Assembly: GCA_963796195.1 (NCBI GenBank)
Contig: CAWCKS010000014.1
Location: 1-64,000, forward strand
Direction of reading: 5' to 3'
DNA: 64,000 nucleotides
DNA from: CAWCKS01 sp963796195
Lineage (GTDB): Bacteria > Pseudomonadota > Alphaproteobacteria > Rhizobiales > Xanthobacteraceae
Shown: positions 1 to 10,367 of the stretch, piece after piece
Numbering within the stretch: the stretch's first letter is position 1
Layout: each line of letters begins with the position of its first letter
Notes under the pieces: generated by a model
What the model saw: the letters and a program-made list of their open reading frames with translations, nothing else
What the model was told of the DNA's origin: nothing
Database searches by the model: none
Made by a program: the position numbers and the translations under genes

Positions 1-71
1 AGCCTGTCCTCAATTAGAGGATTGAACGAAGCCGCTACCGCGGCGTGAGTGGCGAGGTGGCGTAGAGTCGC

Positions 72-121
72 CTCCTGCCTGAGAGGATGTGGGTGTTGCA
101 GCCCACCCCCTCAGACAGGAG
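72..121. repeat. hairpin at left end of IS91-like element
   Basis: Arms ctcctgcctgag (72-83) and ctcagacaggag (110-121) pair at 11 of 12 positions. An inner gtggg/cccac pair lies in the loop. The hairpin sits immediately before the start of the recombinase gene, so it could be an element end structure or a transcription/translation control structure. Confidence 0.5.
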
Positions 122-128
122 TATTGAG

Positions 129-989
129 ATGGCCGATTTGAGCCCTCTTCGCCGCCGCATGATCGAGGACATGACAGTCCGCAATCTGTCGCCGGCGACG
201 CAGCGATCCTACATCAGCGCGGTTTCGAAGTTCAGCCGTTATTTCGGCAAATCGCCGGATCGGTTGGAGCTGGAAGACGTCCGCGCCTTCCAGGTGCATC
301 TGGTCTCGACCGGCATCTCATGGCCGGCGCTGAACCAGATCGTCTGTGCGCTACGGTTTTTCTACGGCGTCACGCTCGGCGAGGCGCTGATCCCGGAACG
401 CATTCCCTATGCGCGGGAACCGCGCAAGCTACCGGTCGTTCTCAGCGCCGACGAAGTGGTCCAGTTCCTCGAAGCGGTGTCGAGCCTGAAGAGCCGCGCC
501 GCACTCACCACCGCCTATGCGGCCGGGCTCAGGGCCTCGGAGGTCGCGGGACTGCGGATCGAAGACATCGACAGCGCCCGCGGTGTCATCCAGGTGCGCC
601 ACGGCAAAGGGGCGAAGGATCGCAACGTGATGCTGTCGCCCCAACTACTCGGCATCCTGCGCACCTACTGGCGGCTCGCCCGGCCGCGGGTTTATCTGTT
701 CCCGGGACGTGACGAAGATCATCCGATCGATCAGACCGTGTTGCATGCCGCCTGCCGGTCGGCGGTGAAGGCTGCGGGCCTGACCAAGCGCGTCACGCTG
801 CACACGCTGCGCCACAGCTTCGCGACACATCTTCTGGAGAACGGAACCGACATCCGGATCATCCAGGTTCTGCTCGGGCACAATAATCTGTCGTCGACGG
901 CGCGCTACACGCAGGTCGCCACCCATACGATCCGGGCGACGCAGAGCCCGCTCGACCGCCTGTCGCTGGAGGTGACGCCACCGGGATGA
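129..989 (+). CDS. tyrosine recombinase/integrase of the IS91-like element
   Basis: Predicted 286-residue site-specific tyrosine recombinase. The N-terminal SAM-like DNA-binding domain occupies about the first 90 residues and includes NLSPATQRSYISAVSKF. The catalytic domain shows the expected boxes: arginine in AAGLRASEVAGLR, HTLRHSFATHLLENG (His-x-x-Arg), LLGHNNLSSTARYTQ with the C-terminal catalytic tyrosine. The start at 129 is chosen because MADLSPLRRRMIEDM matches family N-termini; an in-frame start at 87 falls inside the upstream hairpin. It is followed closely by the IS91 transposase, a pairing known from some IS91-family elements, and presumably acts on that element. No frame disruption is seen. 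Confidence 0.85.
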   Translation: MADLSPLRRRMIEDMTVRNLSPATQRSYISAVSKFSRYFGKSPDRLELEDVRAFQVHLVSTGISWPALNQIVCALRFFYGVTLGEALIPERIPYAREPRKLPVVLSADEVVQFLEAVSSLKSRAALTTAYAAGLRASEVAGLRIEDIDSARGVIQVRHGKGAKDRNVMLSPQLLGILRTYWRLARPRVYLFPGRDEDHPIDQTVLHAACRSAVKAAGLTKRVTLHTLRHSFATHLLENGTDIRIIQVLLGHNNLSSTARYTQVATHTIRATQSPLDRLSLEVTPPG

Positions 990-1002
990 CAACGCGTCCG
1001 GG

Positions 1003-2240
1003 ATGCGGGTTATGGCCCGCCCCGACGTCCGCCCGCACAGGCCCGCCATCGAGATTGCCGATATCTTGCGCCGGCATGGCGACGCCTATCGCCGTGTGCA
1101 TGCCGGTCATCTCGGTCGGGTCGAGCGGCGCGTGATGAGTGCGATCGTTGCGTGCCGAACCGAGGCGCTCGGCGGTCACATGGAGGCTTGCGACGACTGC
1201 GGCATGACACGCATCGCTTATAATTCCTGCCGCAATCGGCATTGTCCGAAGTGTCAGGGGAAAGCCCGAGCCGCGTGGCTCGCCGCGCGAGAAGCCGACC
1301 TGCTGCCGGTTCCCTATTTCCACGTCGTCTTTACGCTTCCTGCACCGATCGCCGCGATCGCTTTCCAGAACAAGGCCGTCGTCTATGCCATCCTGTTCAA
1401 GGCCGCCGCTGAGGCGATGACGACGCTCGCCGCCAATCCGCGCCGGCTCGGCGCCGAGATCGGCGGCGTCGCCGTCCTGCATACCTGGGGACAGGCGCTG
1501 ACGCATCATCCCCACGTTCATTGCGTCGTGCCGGGCGGCGGCCTGTCACCTGATGGAACGCGCTGGATCGCCAGCCGACCGAACTTCTTCCTGGCCGTCA
1601 AACCGCTCGTCCCGGCTGTTTCAGACGCCTTTTTCTCAAACGTCTGACCGCGGCCTTCAACGCCGGCGCCTTGCGTTTCTTCGGCGATCTCGCATCTCTT
1701 GCCGAGCTCGACGCTTTCGCTGGTCGCATCAAAGCCATGCGACGCATCAACTGGGTTGTTTACGCCAAGCGGCCCTTCGGCGGACCCGCACAGGTCCTGG
1801 CCTATCTCGGCCGCTACACCCATCGCGTCGCGATCGCCAACAGCCGGCTCGTCGCACTCGACGACGATCATGTCGCCTTCAGCTGGAAGGACTATCGCCA
1901 AAACAGCGCGACAAAGATCATGAAGCTCAAGCCCGACGAGTTCATTCGCCGCTTCCTGCTTCATACGCTGCCCGACGGTTTCCACCGCATCCGCCATTTC
2001 GGCTTCATGGCCAACCGCCATCGCGCCGCCAAGCTCGCCCTTTGCCGCGAACTTCTCGATCATGAGCGGACAGCCCCAAACAATGGCCAGCCGTCGCCCG
2101 TGAATTCGGAAGCTCAAACCTGGGCCGAGGTTCCTGCCTGTCCCGATTGTGGTGGCGTCATGCGCATCATTGAGCGCTTTCGACACAGCTTCAGCCGCTC
2201 CAGCCCTCGAACATCACCGTTCCGATGCGACACATCGTGA
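1003..2240 (+). pseudogene. IS91-family transposase, frameshifted
   Basis: The first part (1003-1647) carries the N-terminal zinc-binding region, with CRTEALGGHMEACDDCG and NSCRNRHCPKCQGKAR, then HVVFTLP and HTWGQALTHHPHVHCVVPGG, the HUH-type metal-binding segment of Y2 rolling-circle transposases. The reading moves to another frame at about 1605-1630 and continues to 2240 with FGGPAQVLAYLGRYTHRVAI, which contains a family-conserved tyrosine region, and a terminal CPDCGG motif. Two single extra bases, near 1608 (ctc[g]tcccgg) and 1622 (tttc[a]gacgcc), account for the shift. Without them the family sequence FLKRLTAAFNAGALRFFGDL reads through. It may be broken or mis-sequenced. Confidence 0.85.
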
Positions 2241-2537
2241 GCCAAGTCATGCCGTGCACGACGATCATCATTCGTCATTCCGCTCCCAGCGTCTCGATCA
2301 TCGCGGACGATGTCGAATCCGTGCTGTCACACTGCGCGACAACAACCGTCCGATGCAGCAAAGCGTCTATCGCGATCTCCGGCAAAGCGCGTCTGATCTC
2401 AACTCTTCCCCGATGCGCACATCTCGTGTCTCTGCCTCACGCGCCGAGCCAGCAGACCGGGCCTTGCGATCTCGAACAATCCCCATAGCTGCAAAACCGC
2501 GCATAGCCTCCCGCGCCTTCGTTCAATCCGGCTTCAA

Positions 2538-2587
2538 TGAGGTCGCGTCATAAGCGCCTGCCGCGCCCTCGCGTGAGCGCGACCTCA
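2538..2587. repeat. hairpin at right end of IS91-like element
   Basis: Arms tgaggtcgcg (2538-2547) and cgcgacctca (2578-2587) are perfect reverse complements around a 30-base loop. The hairpin lies between the end of the IS91-type transposase and the resumed IS5 element. Such a structure fits the terminus of a rolling-circle element. The preceding stretch 2241-2537 holds no gene I can support. Confidence 0.5.
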
Positions 2588-2659
2588 CAGAACCCTCCAG
2601 ATTCCCAAGCAGGAATTATCGCGTGATTTATAGGCGGTCAGCTGATTTGGAGCTGACCG

Positions 2660-3418
2660 ATGCGCCGCTACGCCCTTCGGGACGATCAATGGGACAGGAT
2701 CAAGGATATTTTGCCCGGACGTGAAGGGCATGTGGGGGTAACGGCCAAGGACAATCGGCTGTTTGTAGAAGCGGTGATCTACCGCTATCGGGCCGGCATC
2801 CCGTGGCGGGACTTGCCCGAACGCTTTGGCGACCCGATCAAGATCCACACGCGGTTCTCGCGCTGGGCCAAGAGCGGCGTTTGGAAGAAGCTGTTTGAGA
2901 TGCTGGCGAGCGATGCGGACAATGAGTACGCCATGATCGACTGAACGATCGTGCGGGCGCATCAGCACAGTGCGGGCGCACAAAAAAAGGCGGCGAAGAC
3001 CAGGCGATCGGGCGCAGCAAAGGCGGGCTGAGCACCAAAATTCATGCGCTTGTCGATGCGTTGGGCAATCCGCTGGACTTCATCCTGACGCCGGGCCAAA
3101 CCCATGATCTGCAAAGGCGCCGACGCGCTGCTGCCGGATATGGCGGCCGAGGTCTTGCTGGCAGACAAGGCCTTCGATGCCGACCAGCGAGTGATCGAGC
3201 CGTTGCTTGCACGGGGAAAGTCGTTCGTGATCCCGCCCAAGAGCAACCGCAAGGTTCAACGCGATTTCGACAGAGACGCCTACAAGGCGCGCCACCTCAT
3301 CGAGAATTTCTTTTGCAAGCTCAAGCAATATCGCGCCATCGCCACGCGCTACGACAAAACCGCCAGAAATTTCCTCGCCGCAATCCACCTCGCGGCTGCT
3401 ATCATCTGGCTCAATTGA
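2660..3418 (+). pseudogene. IS5-family transposase, broken
   Basis: The N-terminal DUF4096-type region MRRYALRDDQWDRIKDILPG is followed by YRYRAGIPWRDLPERFG, then HALVDALGNPLDFILTPGQ, VLLADKAFDAD (a catalytic Asp region) and HLIENFFCKLKQYRAIATRY (the catalytic Glu region) ending AAIIWLN. An in-frame TGA at 2942-2944 replaces the residue after AMID. A frame change lies at the A-run near 2982 and another near 3110. IS427-group elements can use programmed frameshifting, so the A-run shift might be natural, but the stop codon is not. Confidence 0.85.
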
Positions 3419-3428
3419 GGACAGGCCC

Positions 3429-4872
3429 TAGCATTACAGTTGTCTTTTTGATTTGAAGTGAGCGCGTTGAGTTGGCAGCTTGGTGGAGCTCTGCGCCAGC
3501 AAGACCATGCAATGATGCGCGCGGGTTGGATACGCTTTCGAGCGAGTTTGATGGCAATGCGGCGGATTTCCTGGATTGACCAACGGATCAGTGGCGGCGT
3601 GGTTGTGCTTTGGCTTTTGCTGGTAGGCGACGGTTCGTTTTTTTGGGTCGGCGGTGCGGATTAGCGCGATATCGTATCGCGGCCATCATGGCGAAGGCGA
3701 GCATCACCAGAGACACGTGACGGTGCCAGCCATGCCAGGATCTGCTCTCGTTGTGATCGAGTTCGAACTCGTTTTTCGCGGTTTCAAAGCTATCCTCGAT
3801 CGCCCATCGATGGCCTTCGACCGTGACCAGCGTTTCAATAGATGTTCCCGCTGGGCACCAGGTGGTGAAGAAAGCGAGGTCATCATCGGCGATACGACGG
3901 CGGATCAGCAGACCGCGCGTCCACAGACCTTGATTTGCGCTGTTGAATTCTTCGGCATCGAGATCGGCCAATTCGAGATAACACCAATCGTGCAGCCGCG
4001 GTCCTTTGGTTCGGCTCCCGCCGATAGGCGCTTCCAGTCGGACGCGCGCCGCGTCTGGGCGATGTCCGCGGCCGTACCGGCGACCGGCACTCGCTTGCCC
4101 AGGATCGAAACACATGAGCGCTGCTGACCCCAAGCACGTAGCCTTTGCCGGCCCGACGAGTTGTTCGATGCCGCCGACACCGTAGAAATGGTATCACCGG
4201 CAACCCACTCGAACGGTACAGACGCGGCTATCGCGCCCGCAATCATTCTCGTCGCAAGCTTTGGTTTGGTCGCAAAGCCGACATCGGCAGGCACATATGC
4301 GGCTTCCAGACGATCTGGGTCGTCGGTCCACTCCTTCGGAAGATACAGCGCCCGGTCGATGAACGCATGGCCATGACGTGAAACGTAGGCAGTGAAGACG
4401 CCGATCTGGCAATTGGTGAACGTTGCCCGCAGAGCCCGTGTACTGCCGTGCAACACCGCACGACGCCTTGCCCTGCTTGAGAAAGCCGGTCTCGTCGATC
4501 ACCAGCACCGCATCGTCATCCGCCAAATGCTCGATGACATAGTCACGCACGATGTCGCGCAATGCATCAGCGTCCCAATCCCTGCTACGAGGATAGCCTG
4601 TTGCCGCCATGGGCCAGGATCGCCGGCCGCCTCTGCTCGCATCCAGCCGGTCTTGCGCTGCTCGTCTCCTAGTAAGCCTTCCAGGAACAGGCCGGCATTC
4701 GTCGCGACGCGCTTTTGCGTGAACAACGGACGTATCCGCTGCTTAACCTCCCGAAGCGACGCAGCCCACAACGCAAGCGTCTCCTCAATCGACGCTACTT
4801 GCGTCCACGATCTCCGAATTATGGTTGCCCCAGCGGATTTAGAAACCCTCACAAAAGACAACTGTAATGCTA
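3429..4872 (-). mobile_element. IS701-family element
   Basis: Bases 3429-3448 (tagcattacagttgtctttt) are the perfect reverse complement of 4853-4872, a 20-base terminal inverted repeat enclosing an IS701-type transposase on the minus strand. The left end directly abuts the right repeat of the IS5 element. The right end abuts the N-terminal coding region of a DUF4238-like gene. Confidence 0.85.
3588..4861 (-). pseudogene. IS701-family transposase (DDE_5 type), multiply frameshifted
   Basis: Read on the minus strand, four segments in different frames reconstruct one IS701 transposase. They are WTQVASIEETLALWAASLRE with WMRAEAAGDPGPWRQQAIL, then DADALRDIVRDYVIEHLADD and AVLVIDETGFLKQGKASCGV (with the catalytic DET), then HGHAFIDRALYLPKEWTDDP and DVGFATKPKLATRMI, then KGPRLHDWCYLELADLDAEE and GHRWAIEDSFETAKNEFELD (with the catalytic Glu), ending RRLPAKAKAQPRRH. 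At least three frame changes make it inactive as written. The start is approximate: translation could begin at 4831 or 4861. Confidence 0.85.
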
Positions 4873-5860
4873 ATCACTACGTCCCGGAATTTGTTCTCAA
4901 GCACTTCGCACCCGGCGGCCTGGTTTGCATTTTCGACAAACATACCTCGAACCAGTTCAAGCTCCCCACGAAGAGAGCCATGGGAGAGCGCGACTATAAC
5001 AATGTCCGTATCGATAACATTGTGGTTTCGTTTGAAGATCAATTTTCGCACGTTGAGAATTTCTAGCAGCGCCAGTAATGGCTCAGATTATCGAATGCAA
5101 GAACCTCGACTTCGATCTCATCTCACGATCTCGCGAAATTGCATCTTTTCGTTGTTGTCCAAATGATGCGCGCGAAGTCGCGCCGTCTCGATCAGGCCAT
5201 TGTCGTAAACGAACTGCGACGCCGTTGGCCAGAAATAAAGGTGATCTTTTCGACCGACAGGACTCTCTGACCTCGATCTCGCCAAGTTAGCGTTAATCAA
5301 AGCGATTTTAAAGCTTGATGATTTTGCCAAAGTGTTTGCTCAAAAGCACGTCGTCCTCATGGTGCGCGATTGTCCAGACCATCTTTACATTTCGGATAAT
5401 CCGCTCGTGATGCACAACGAGCGAACCTTCGGTCCTACGGCAACATCGGCTTAGCGGTACCGGGCGTAGAGACTATTACCCGCTCTTGCCAGATGTCGTT
5501 CTCTTCTTATTCTTTGCCCATCCACAATTGTGGATATCGAAACAAAACAGGCGGGAGGCAGAAAAACAGCACATTTTTCTTCGCAAGCGACTCTGTCTCG
5601 CCTCGGACTTCGACGACCAGATATCACGTTCTCCAAATCATTTGCTCCGAGAATTGAAAAGGCAAAGATCATTTTCGACTTATGAAGGAGAAAGCGCATT
5701 TGTTCCGATAACTTCAGAAAACGCCTTGTACGTGACTTGCTCCATACTTTCTTCGTCGTATCGCTTTGTCTGGATGCTCGACTTCGGATTTCCGATTTGC
5801 AAGGCGAGCGCTTCAGGAGCGGCCGCATTGGAAAGAAGGCGTGCGCATCGAGATTGGGTA
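4866..5860 (+). pseudogene. DUF4238-like protein, decayed
   Basis: Just right of the IS701 end the plus strand reads NHYVPEFVLKHFAPGGLVCI, matching the typical N-terminal HYVPxFxLRxF signature of DUF4238. After several frame changes, RDCPDHLYISDNPLVMHNE (about 5360-5430), GNIGLAVPGVE, and LPDVVLFLFFAHPQ (about 5485-5525) follow in the order expected for that family. ITSENALYV and a degenerate tail end near 5860. The start codon was lost or displaced by the IS701 insertion. DUF4238 has no established function; members are often accessory genes. Confidence 0.65.
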
Positions 5861-8800
5861 AGGGCAGATATCTCTGCGTACAAGATATCACTTCGCATCG
5901 CGCGGCCCTGCGAGGTCCGTACTCGACCTCGCTTCACGCGGGCTAAGCACCAGCCGCAACTAGATCGAAACAAATCCTAGCTACCTCGAATACTTTCCTC
6001 CTCCTCATTGCGGAGCTCATTTTGAATTCCGTTCGTTCAAGGCATTCAGCTGTTGTCGAGCCCAACTCCTCACCTGGCTGCGCTTGTGGCAAGCGGCTTC
6101 CTCAAGCGCGGGCACGAAGCTCTGCAAGTGAGCGAATGTCGGTCCAGACCATCCCCCGTCTGCATATTTGTCACCATTGCTGCCAGCATCTCTTTGCGAT
6201 TTCCAAACTCATCCAACAACGCCCGTCCAATTTGCGTCCATGTGCGCCTCCCCTCATCAACCTCGAACAGGGGCGCAATTTCGGCCACAAGCGGCGCAAA
6301 CCGCCTTGGAAATCTGCGACACGCGTCAACGACAACGCTATCACCCGCCTCAAAAAGAGGCCCTTCTCGCTTCCCGCTAAAGCTAAAGGGCGCCGCAATG
6401 ACATGACTGAGGGTCCATTTCTCTCCTTTTAATTCGGATCGTTCTATGTACTCAGCGACGCGATCCAACGACTGTCTAGGAAATTTCTTGAAGACGAGAG
6501 AAGCCAAGTGTTGCATTAGCATGTGGCCGCCAAGGCGTTTCCCTTCGGCGGATTGCATTAGGATGGCCGTTATGAATTGTGCAAACGGCTCACCGTACTC
6601 ATTATCGTCGAGCAGCTTGGAAGCCACACTTTCATATTGATAGTTGGACATAGCTCTATCGGATTTATCGCGATAAATTTCCTCCGATCGCAACGTGGCA
6701 TCGATCTCACCTCGCACCATCAGGAACTTTTCATCGCTCTCGAGCGCATACATTCCAAGTAGCTCCAAGGCTGCGATATGGTTCGATCCTTTGCTCGTAA
6801 TGTGGACGTCAACGACATCACATCACTTGGCGGCAGAGCCTCCATCACCCGGCCCATACCTAATAAATTGGTGGCCTCCGGTTGGAAATCGCCTCTATTG
6901 AGCCCACGCACGATCAAATTCATGCCCTTTGACGAAAGATGCAGTGTTGCAAAGTAGACGGTGAATTGCCTCAAGGCTTCCGTCTGTGCGACCTCAGACA
7001 ACCGTCGTTCGTACTCCTCCGTATCTTGCTTCCCGAGCGCGAACATCATGCCCCCAAGCAAGGAAGGGTTCTGGGCTATGCGCTTGGGCCATTTCTAACG
7101 CTCAAGGGGAAATTCTCAGAACCTCAGCTTTATTCTCTGCTCTCTCATAGACCGCTTCACCGAAAGCAAAGTCTCCCGAGTCTCGCGACGGCTCAAGGGG
7201 TCTACGACAGATTTCAAAGTGTCCAGATCATTTGCGCACTGACGGCCTAGCGCCGCCGCCCGCTTTCTGTTGCGACTATAATCTCTCTCACCCTCATCCG
7301 CCGGCTCTTCGAATTGCCACGGCACGCTCTTCACATAGAAGATGATTCGCTCTTCAAAGACACGCGGAATAGCTCTTCGAAGAGTTGCACCACGTTTGCC
7401 CGGATGTTTTTTAGATCGTCGGTGTCCAACCTATGACGGATCGTCCATGATAACTTATCGAGTAATTCGCTCCAGGTCTCACTTCGTGGGCGCAGCTTTC
7501 GGACAAGGTCCGCATATTGAGGGAAAACAGGCTCTGCTACGACAAACATTGTATCAATCGAAGCTACCGCCTTTCGAACTATCAAATTAAAGTCAGTATT
7601 CATATCGGCGATCTTCGAGAGCAATCCAAGACAACCCCTCACGTAGTCAAAAATCTCTTTCCAGATCTTCGGCCGATAATCTTCGTTGAACTTTCGCGTA
7701 CCCTGTCTTTCGGAGCCGACCATTCGTGAGTGACCTGCTGCGTTGATCGCGTTCTCGAGAGCAGAGATGAGGACAATCATTTCTGGGGCTTCGGCTTCGT
7801 CGACAAACTCGGAAAGGCATCGAAACCTTTGCTCGAGGCTGGAGCTTGTTCCGGGTAGCTGTACCCTGAAGCGTTGAATGAACTCTCCGTAGAATTGTTC
7901 GTCCAAGACTTATTCTCGCTTCCAGCAAGCTTCAACAAGAGCCGCATCGATTCCCTGAAAACGCTGGGCTCCCAAGCAAGCGCATCCAGAGTCTCAAACG
8001 ATGGACCTACGGCCAGGGCCAACTTCATTCCGAAGGCGAGCTAATTCCCATTTCCAAATTCTCGTGTAAGAACCTCAACCACTTCGTTCGGAGCAACCTC
8101 GGCGAGTTTGCGAAGGCAGCGTGCTCCGACTTCAATATTGAGCGCCTTCGCTGAGCCGAAAGGGCCGGATTTATCGCATAGCTTTCGGGCAACCTCCCGT
8201 GCATGTTCCAGAAATTCGAGATGTCAGGAAGTCGGTTGCAAAGCGCAGTAATCAAGGCGTCGGGCATTTGCCCAGAAACTATGATCTGCTTTTGGGCGTC
8301 CGTTGCATTTTTCCAATACAGCGCTGAAAGCTGCGCAGCCAAGGGCCTCGGCAGCACCGCGACGGAATAGCCTCGCTTCTGCAAGACGCGTCCATTGTAG
8401 AAGTGTTCGAGATTTCCTTCGAGGACGGCCGGCTGCAAACCTAAAAGATGAAGAGCAATCCATGCTAGCTCGCCATCTTTAGGAGCCGAAACGCCAACTG
8501 CTTCAAAGAGTGCAAGACAACGGAGACATCGCATCAAATCCAGGTTTGGTTGACCGTGTCCCCATACTAACCGGCTTACAAAATTGTCGTTGTCCTTGAA
8601 GTCAGCAAAGTGCTCAGCGCCTTCTTTGAGCGCGGATGATACCAGAACCGCTAACTCCCTCGGGTATCCGGAACAGAAGGCTGTAACTCTTTCCAAATCC
8701 TCGGGCGATCCTCCGAAGCCCAGACTTTTCAAGATCGCGCGGATCGAGTTGTCCGGCGCTGCGTCAACGATGATCTCTAGGTCTTCGCTGGGAGGTTTCT

Positions 8801-9030
8801 CAAACTCGAGGTCCAACGTTATAAGGCTCAATAGACTGTTGGTGCGATGAACCTCTTCGCTGAGCGCGCGATGACCGTGCGGCTGGGGCATTCACTGACC
8901 ACAACGATCACACGCCGCTTGTTATGAATGAAATCGCGAAGCTGGTTTACCAGCTCGGGACCAAAGCGCCGGGCATAGACGAGTGGCGTCAGATCAGCTG
9001 TTTCCTCGGCAGCACTCGATTCCAGTGCTT

Positions 9031-10313
9031 AGAGCCGGTCCCGGAAATCTGCACAGGCCATTAGGTGGAGTTTCTGCCTGACGGCAGGCACGCTGTTGCC
9101 TGCGAATCAGGAGCGACCATGCAGAGACGACCGCGCCGGAACCACACACCGGCTTTCAAAGCGAAGGTGGCGCTTGCCGCCGTCAAGGGTGATCGGACAT
9201 TGGCGCAGCTTGCCGAGCAGTTCGACGTGCACCCCAACCAAGTTACGGCCTGGAAGGCGCAACTTGAGAGCGCCGCTGCCAATGTGTTCGGTCCAGGGGT
9301 GGCGAGGTGGCGGCACCGGCGATCGACGTGAAGTCGCTACACGCCAAGATCGGTGAGCTGACGCTTGAGAACGATTTTTTAGAGGGCGCGCTCACCAAGG
9401 CGGGATTGCTGAGCGCAAAGCGATGATTGACCGTAAGCACGATCTGCCGATCACCAGGCAAGCTGCGGTTCTGCGCATCAGCCGCGGCAGCGTCTATTAC
9501 CTGCCGCGGCCGGTGCCGGAAGCGGACCTCGCCATCATGCGGCGTCTCGACCGTTTGCATCTGGAGTTCCCCTTCGCCGGCTCACGGATGTTGCGCGGTC
9601 TGCTGGCGGGCGAGGGGTGCAAGGTCGGCCGTCGTCACGTCAAGACGCTGATGCATCGGATGGGGATAGAGGCGCTCTATCGCCGTCCGCGTACCACGAA
9701 ACCGGAGCCCGGCCACAAAATCTACCCGTACCTGCTGCGCGGGCTTCCGATCGAGCGGCCGAACCAGGTGTGGGCGATGGACATCACCTACATCCCGATG
9801 GCGCGCGGCTTCGTCTATTTGGCCGTGGTGCTCGACTGGTTCAGCCGCCGGGTGCTGTCCTGGCGGCTGTCGATCACCCTGGAAGCGGCGTTCTGCGTCG
9901 AGGCGTTGCAGGATGCGCTGGCGCGTTACGGCAAGCCGGACATCTTCAACACCGACCAGGGCTCGCAGTTCACCGGCCAAGCCTTCACCGGCGTGCTCGC
10001 CGACAACCGCATTGCAATCAGCATGGACGGTAAAGGAGCTTGGCGGGACAACGTCTTCGTCGAGCGGCTGTGGCGCAGCGTCAAATACGAGGAGGTGTAT
10101 CTGCGCGCTTACGACAGCGTCAGCGACGCCCGCACTTCGCTCGGCCGTTACCTGGACTTCTATAACGGCCGACGACCACATTCGAGCCTTGACGGCATGA
10201 CGCCCGATCAAGCCTACTGCCCATCCCGCTGCCGCTCCGCTTGGCAGCCTAACCTTGGCAGAGGCTCCACTTATCGAAGCGGAAAGTCTGTTCAGATAAC
10301 CGGGACCACCTCT
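9031..10313 (+). mobile_element. IS3-family element with 3-bp target duplication
   Basis: The left end (from agagccggtcccgg at 9031) and right end (to ccgggaccacctct at 10313) are imperfect inverted repeats over about 32 bases. A further imperfect repeat pair lies inside (9062-9078 with 10257-10273). The trinucleotide ctt flanks both ends (9028-9030 and 10314-10316), a normal IS3 target duplication. Removing the element and one ctt joins SRLAFEALE in frame across the junction in the surrounding minus-strand gene, which confirms the boundaries. Confidence 0.85.
9119..9425 (+). pseudogene. IS3-family transposase OrfA, frameshifted
   Basis: The frame begins MQRRPRRNHTPAFKAKVAL and has the helix-turn-helix AQLAEQFDVHPNQVTAWKAQ of IS3 OrfA. 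It leaves frame after VFGPG near 9300. The continuation AAPAIDVKSLHAKIGELTLE and FLEGALTKAGLLSAKR (leucine-zipper region) is in another frame, consistent with one extra base. The stop overlaps the OrfB start as ATGA at 9423-9426. This break lies well upstream of the normal programmed frameshift position. Confidence 0.8.
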
Positions 10314-10367
10314 CTTCAAAGGCCAGCCGAGATTTCCCAAGTCCGGAATGACCAAGCAATCGGATAA
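9423..10367 (+). CDS. IS3-family transposase OrfB
   Basis: DDE integrase-fold transposase. It contains HTH_21-type RLHLEFPFAGSRMLRGLLAG, then AMDITYIPMARGFVYLAVVL (first Asp), IFNTDQGSQFTGQAF (second Asp) and FVERLWRSVKYEEVYLRAY (Glu), then FYNGRRPHSSLDGMTPDQAY. The normal end of this family, about 10252 in a neighbouring frame (PLPLRLAA then stop), is missed because of a shift after DQAY. The frame therefore runs past the element's right end into the host gene. The catalytic core is intact, but OrfA is broken, so autonomous transposition is doubtful. Confidence 0.85.
   Translation: MIDRKHDLPITRQAAVLRISRGSVYYLPRPVPEADLAIMRRLDRLHLEFPFAGSRMLRGLLAGEGCKVGRRHVKTLMHRMGIEALYRRPRTTKPEPGHKIYPYLLRGLPIERPNQVWAMDITYIPMARGFVYLAVVLDWFSRRVLSWRLSITLEAAFCVEALQDALARYGKPDIFNTDQGSQFTGQAFTGVLADNRIAISMDGKGAWRDNVFVERLWRSVKYEEVYLRAYDSVSDARTSLGRYLDFYNGRRPHSSLDGMTPDQAYCPSRCRSAWQPNLGRGSTYRSGKSVQITGTTSLQRPAEISQVRNDQAIG

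Larger units (their letters stand above)
19..2590 (+). mobile_element. IS91-like element carrying its own tyrosine recombinase
   Basis: The element holds a tyrosine recombinase gene followed 13 bases later by an IS91-type (Y2 rolling-circle) transposase gene. It lies between the left repeat and the transposase of an IS5 element. A perfect 13-base inverted repeat, ggattgaacgaag at 19-31 against 2517-2529, lies near its two ends. Strong hairpins at 72-121 and 2538-2587 resemble the structured ends expected of rolling-circle elements. Exact termini are uncertain by tens of bases because IS91 elements make no target duplication. Confidence 0.6.
2..3427 (+). mobile_element. IS5-family (IS427-like) element, split near its left end
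   Basis: The 14-base string gcctgtcctcaatt at 2-15 is the perfect reverse complement of 3414-3427, and an IS5-type transposase reads rightward just inside the right copy. The simplest reading is one IS5-family element whose left terminal repeat was separated from its transposase when an IS91-like element inserted after about position 19. The outer left flank is at the window edge, so no target duplication can be checked. The boundaries come from the repeats; the family comes from the transposase. Confidence 0.65.

Noticed and set aside
2975..2992. A-run in the IS5 transposase as a programmed frameshift site
   Set aside because: Possible for IS427-group elements, but an in-frame TGA upstream and a second shift downstream show the gene is broken regardless.
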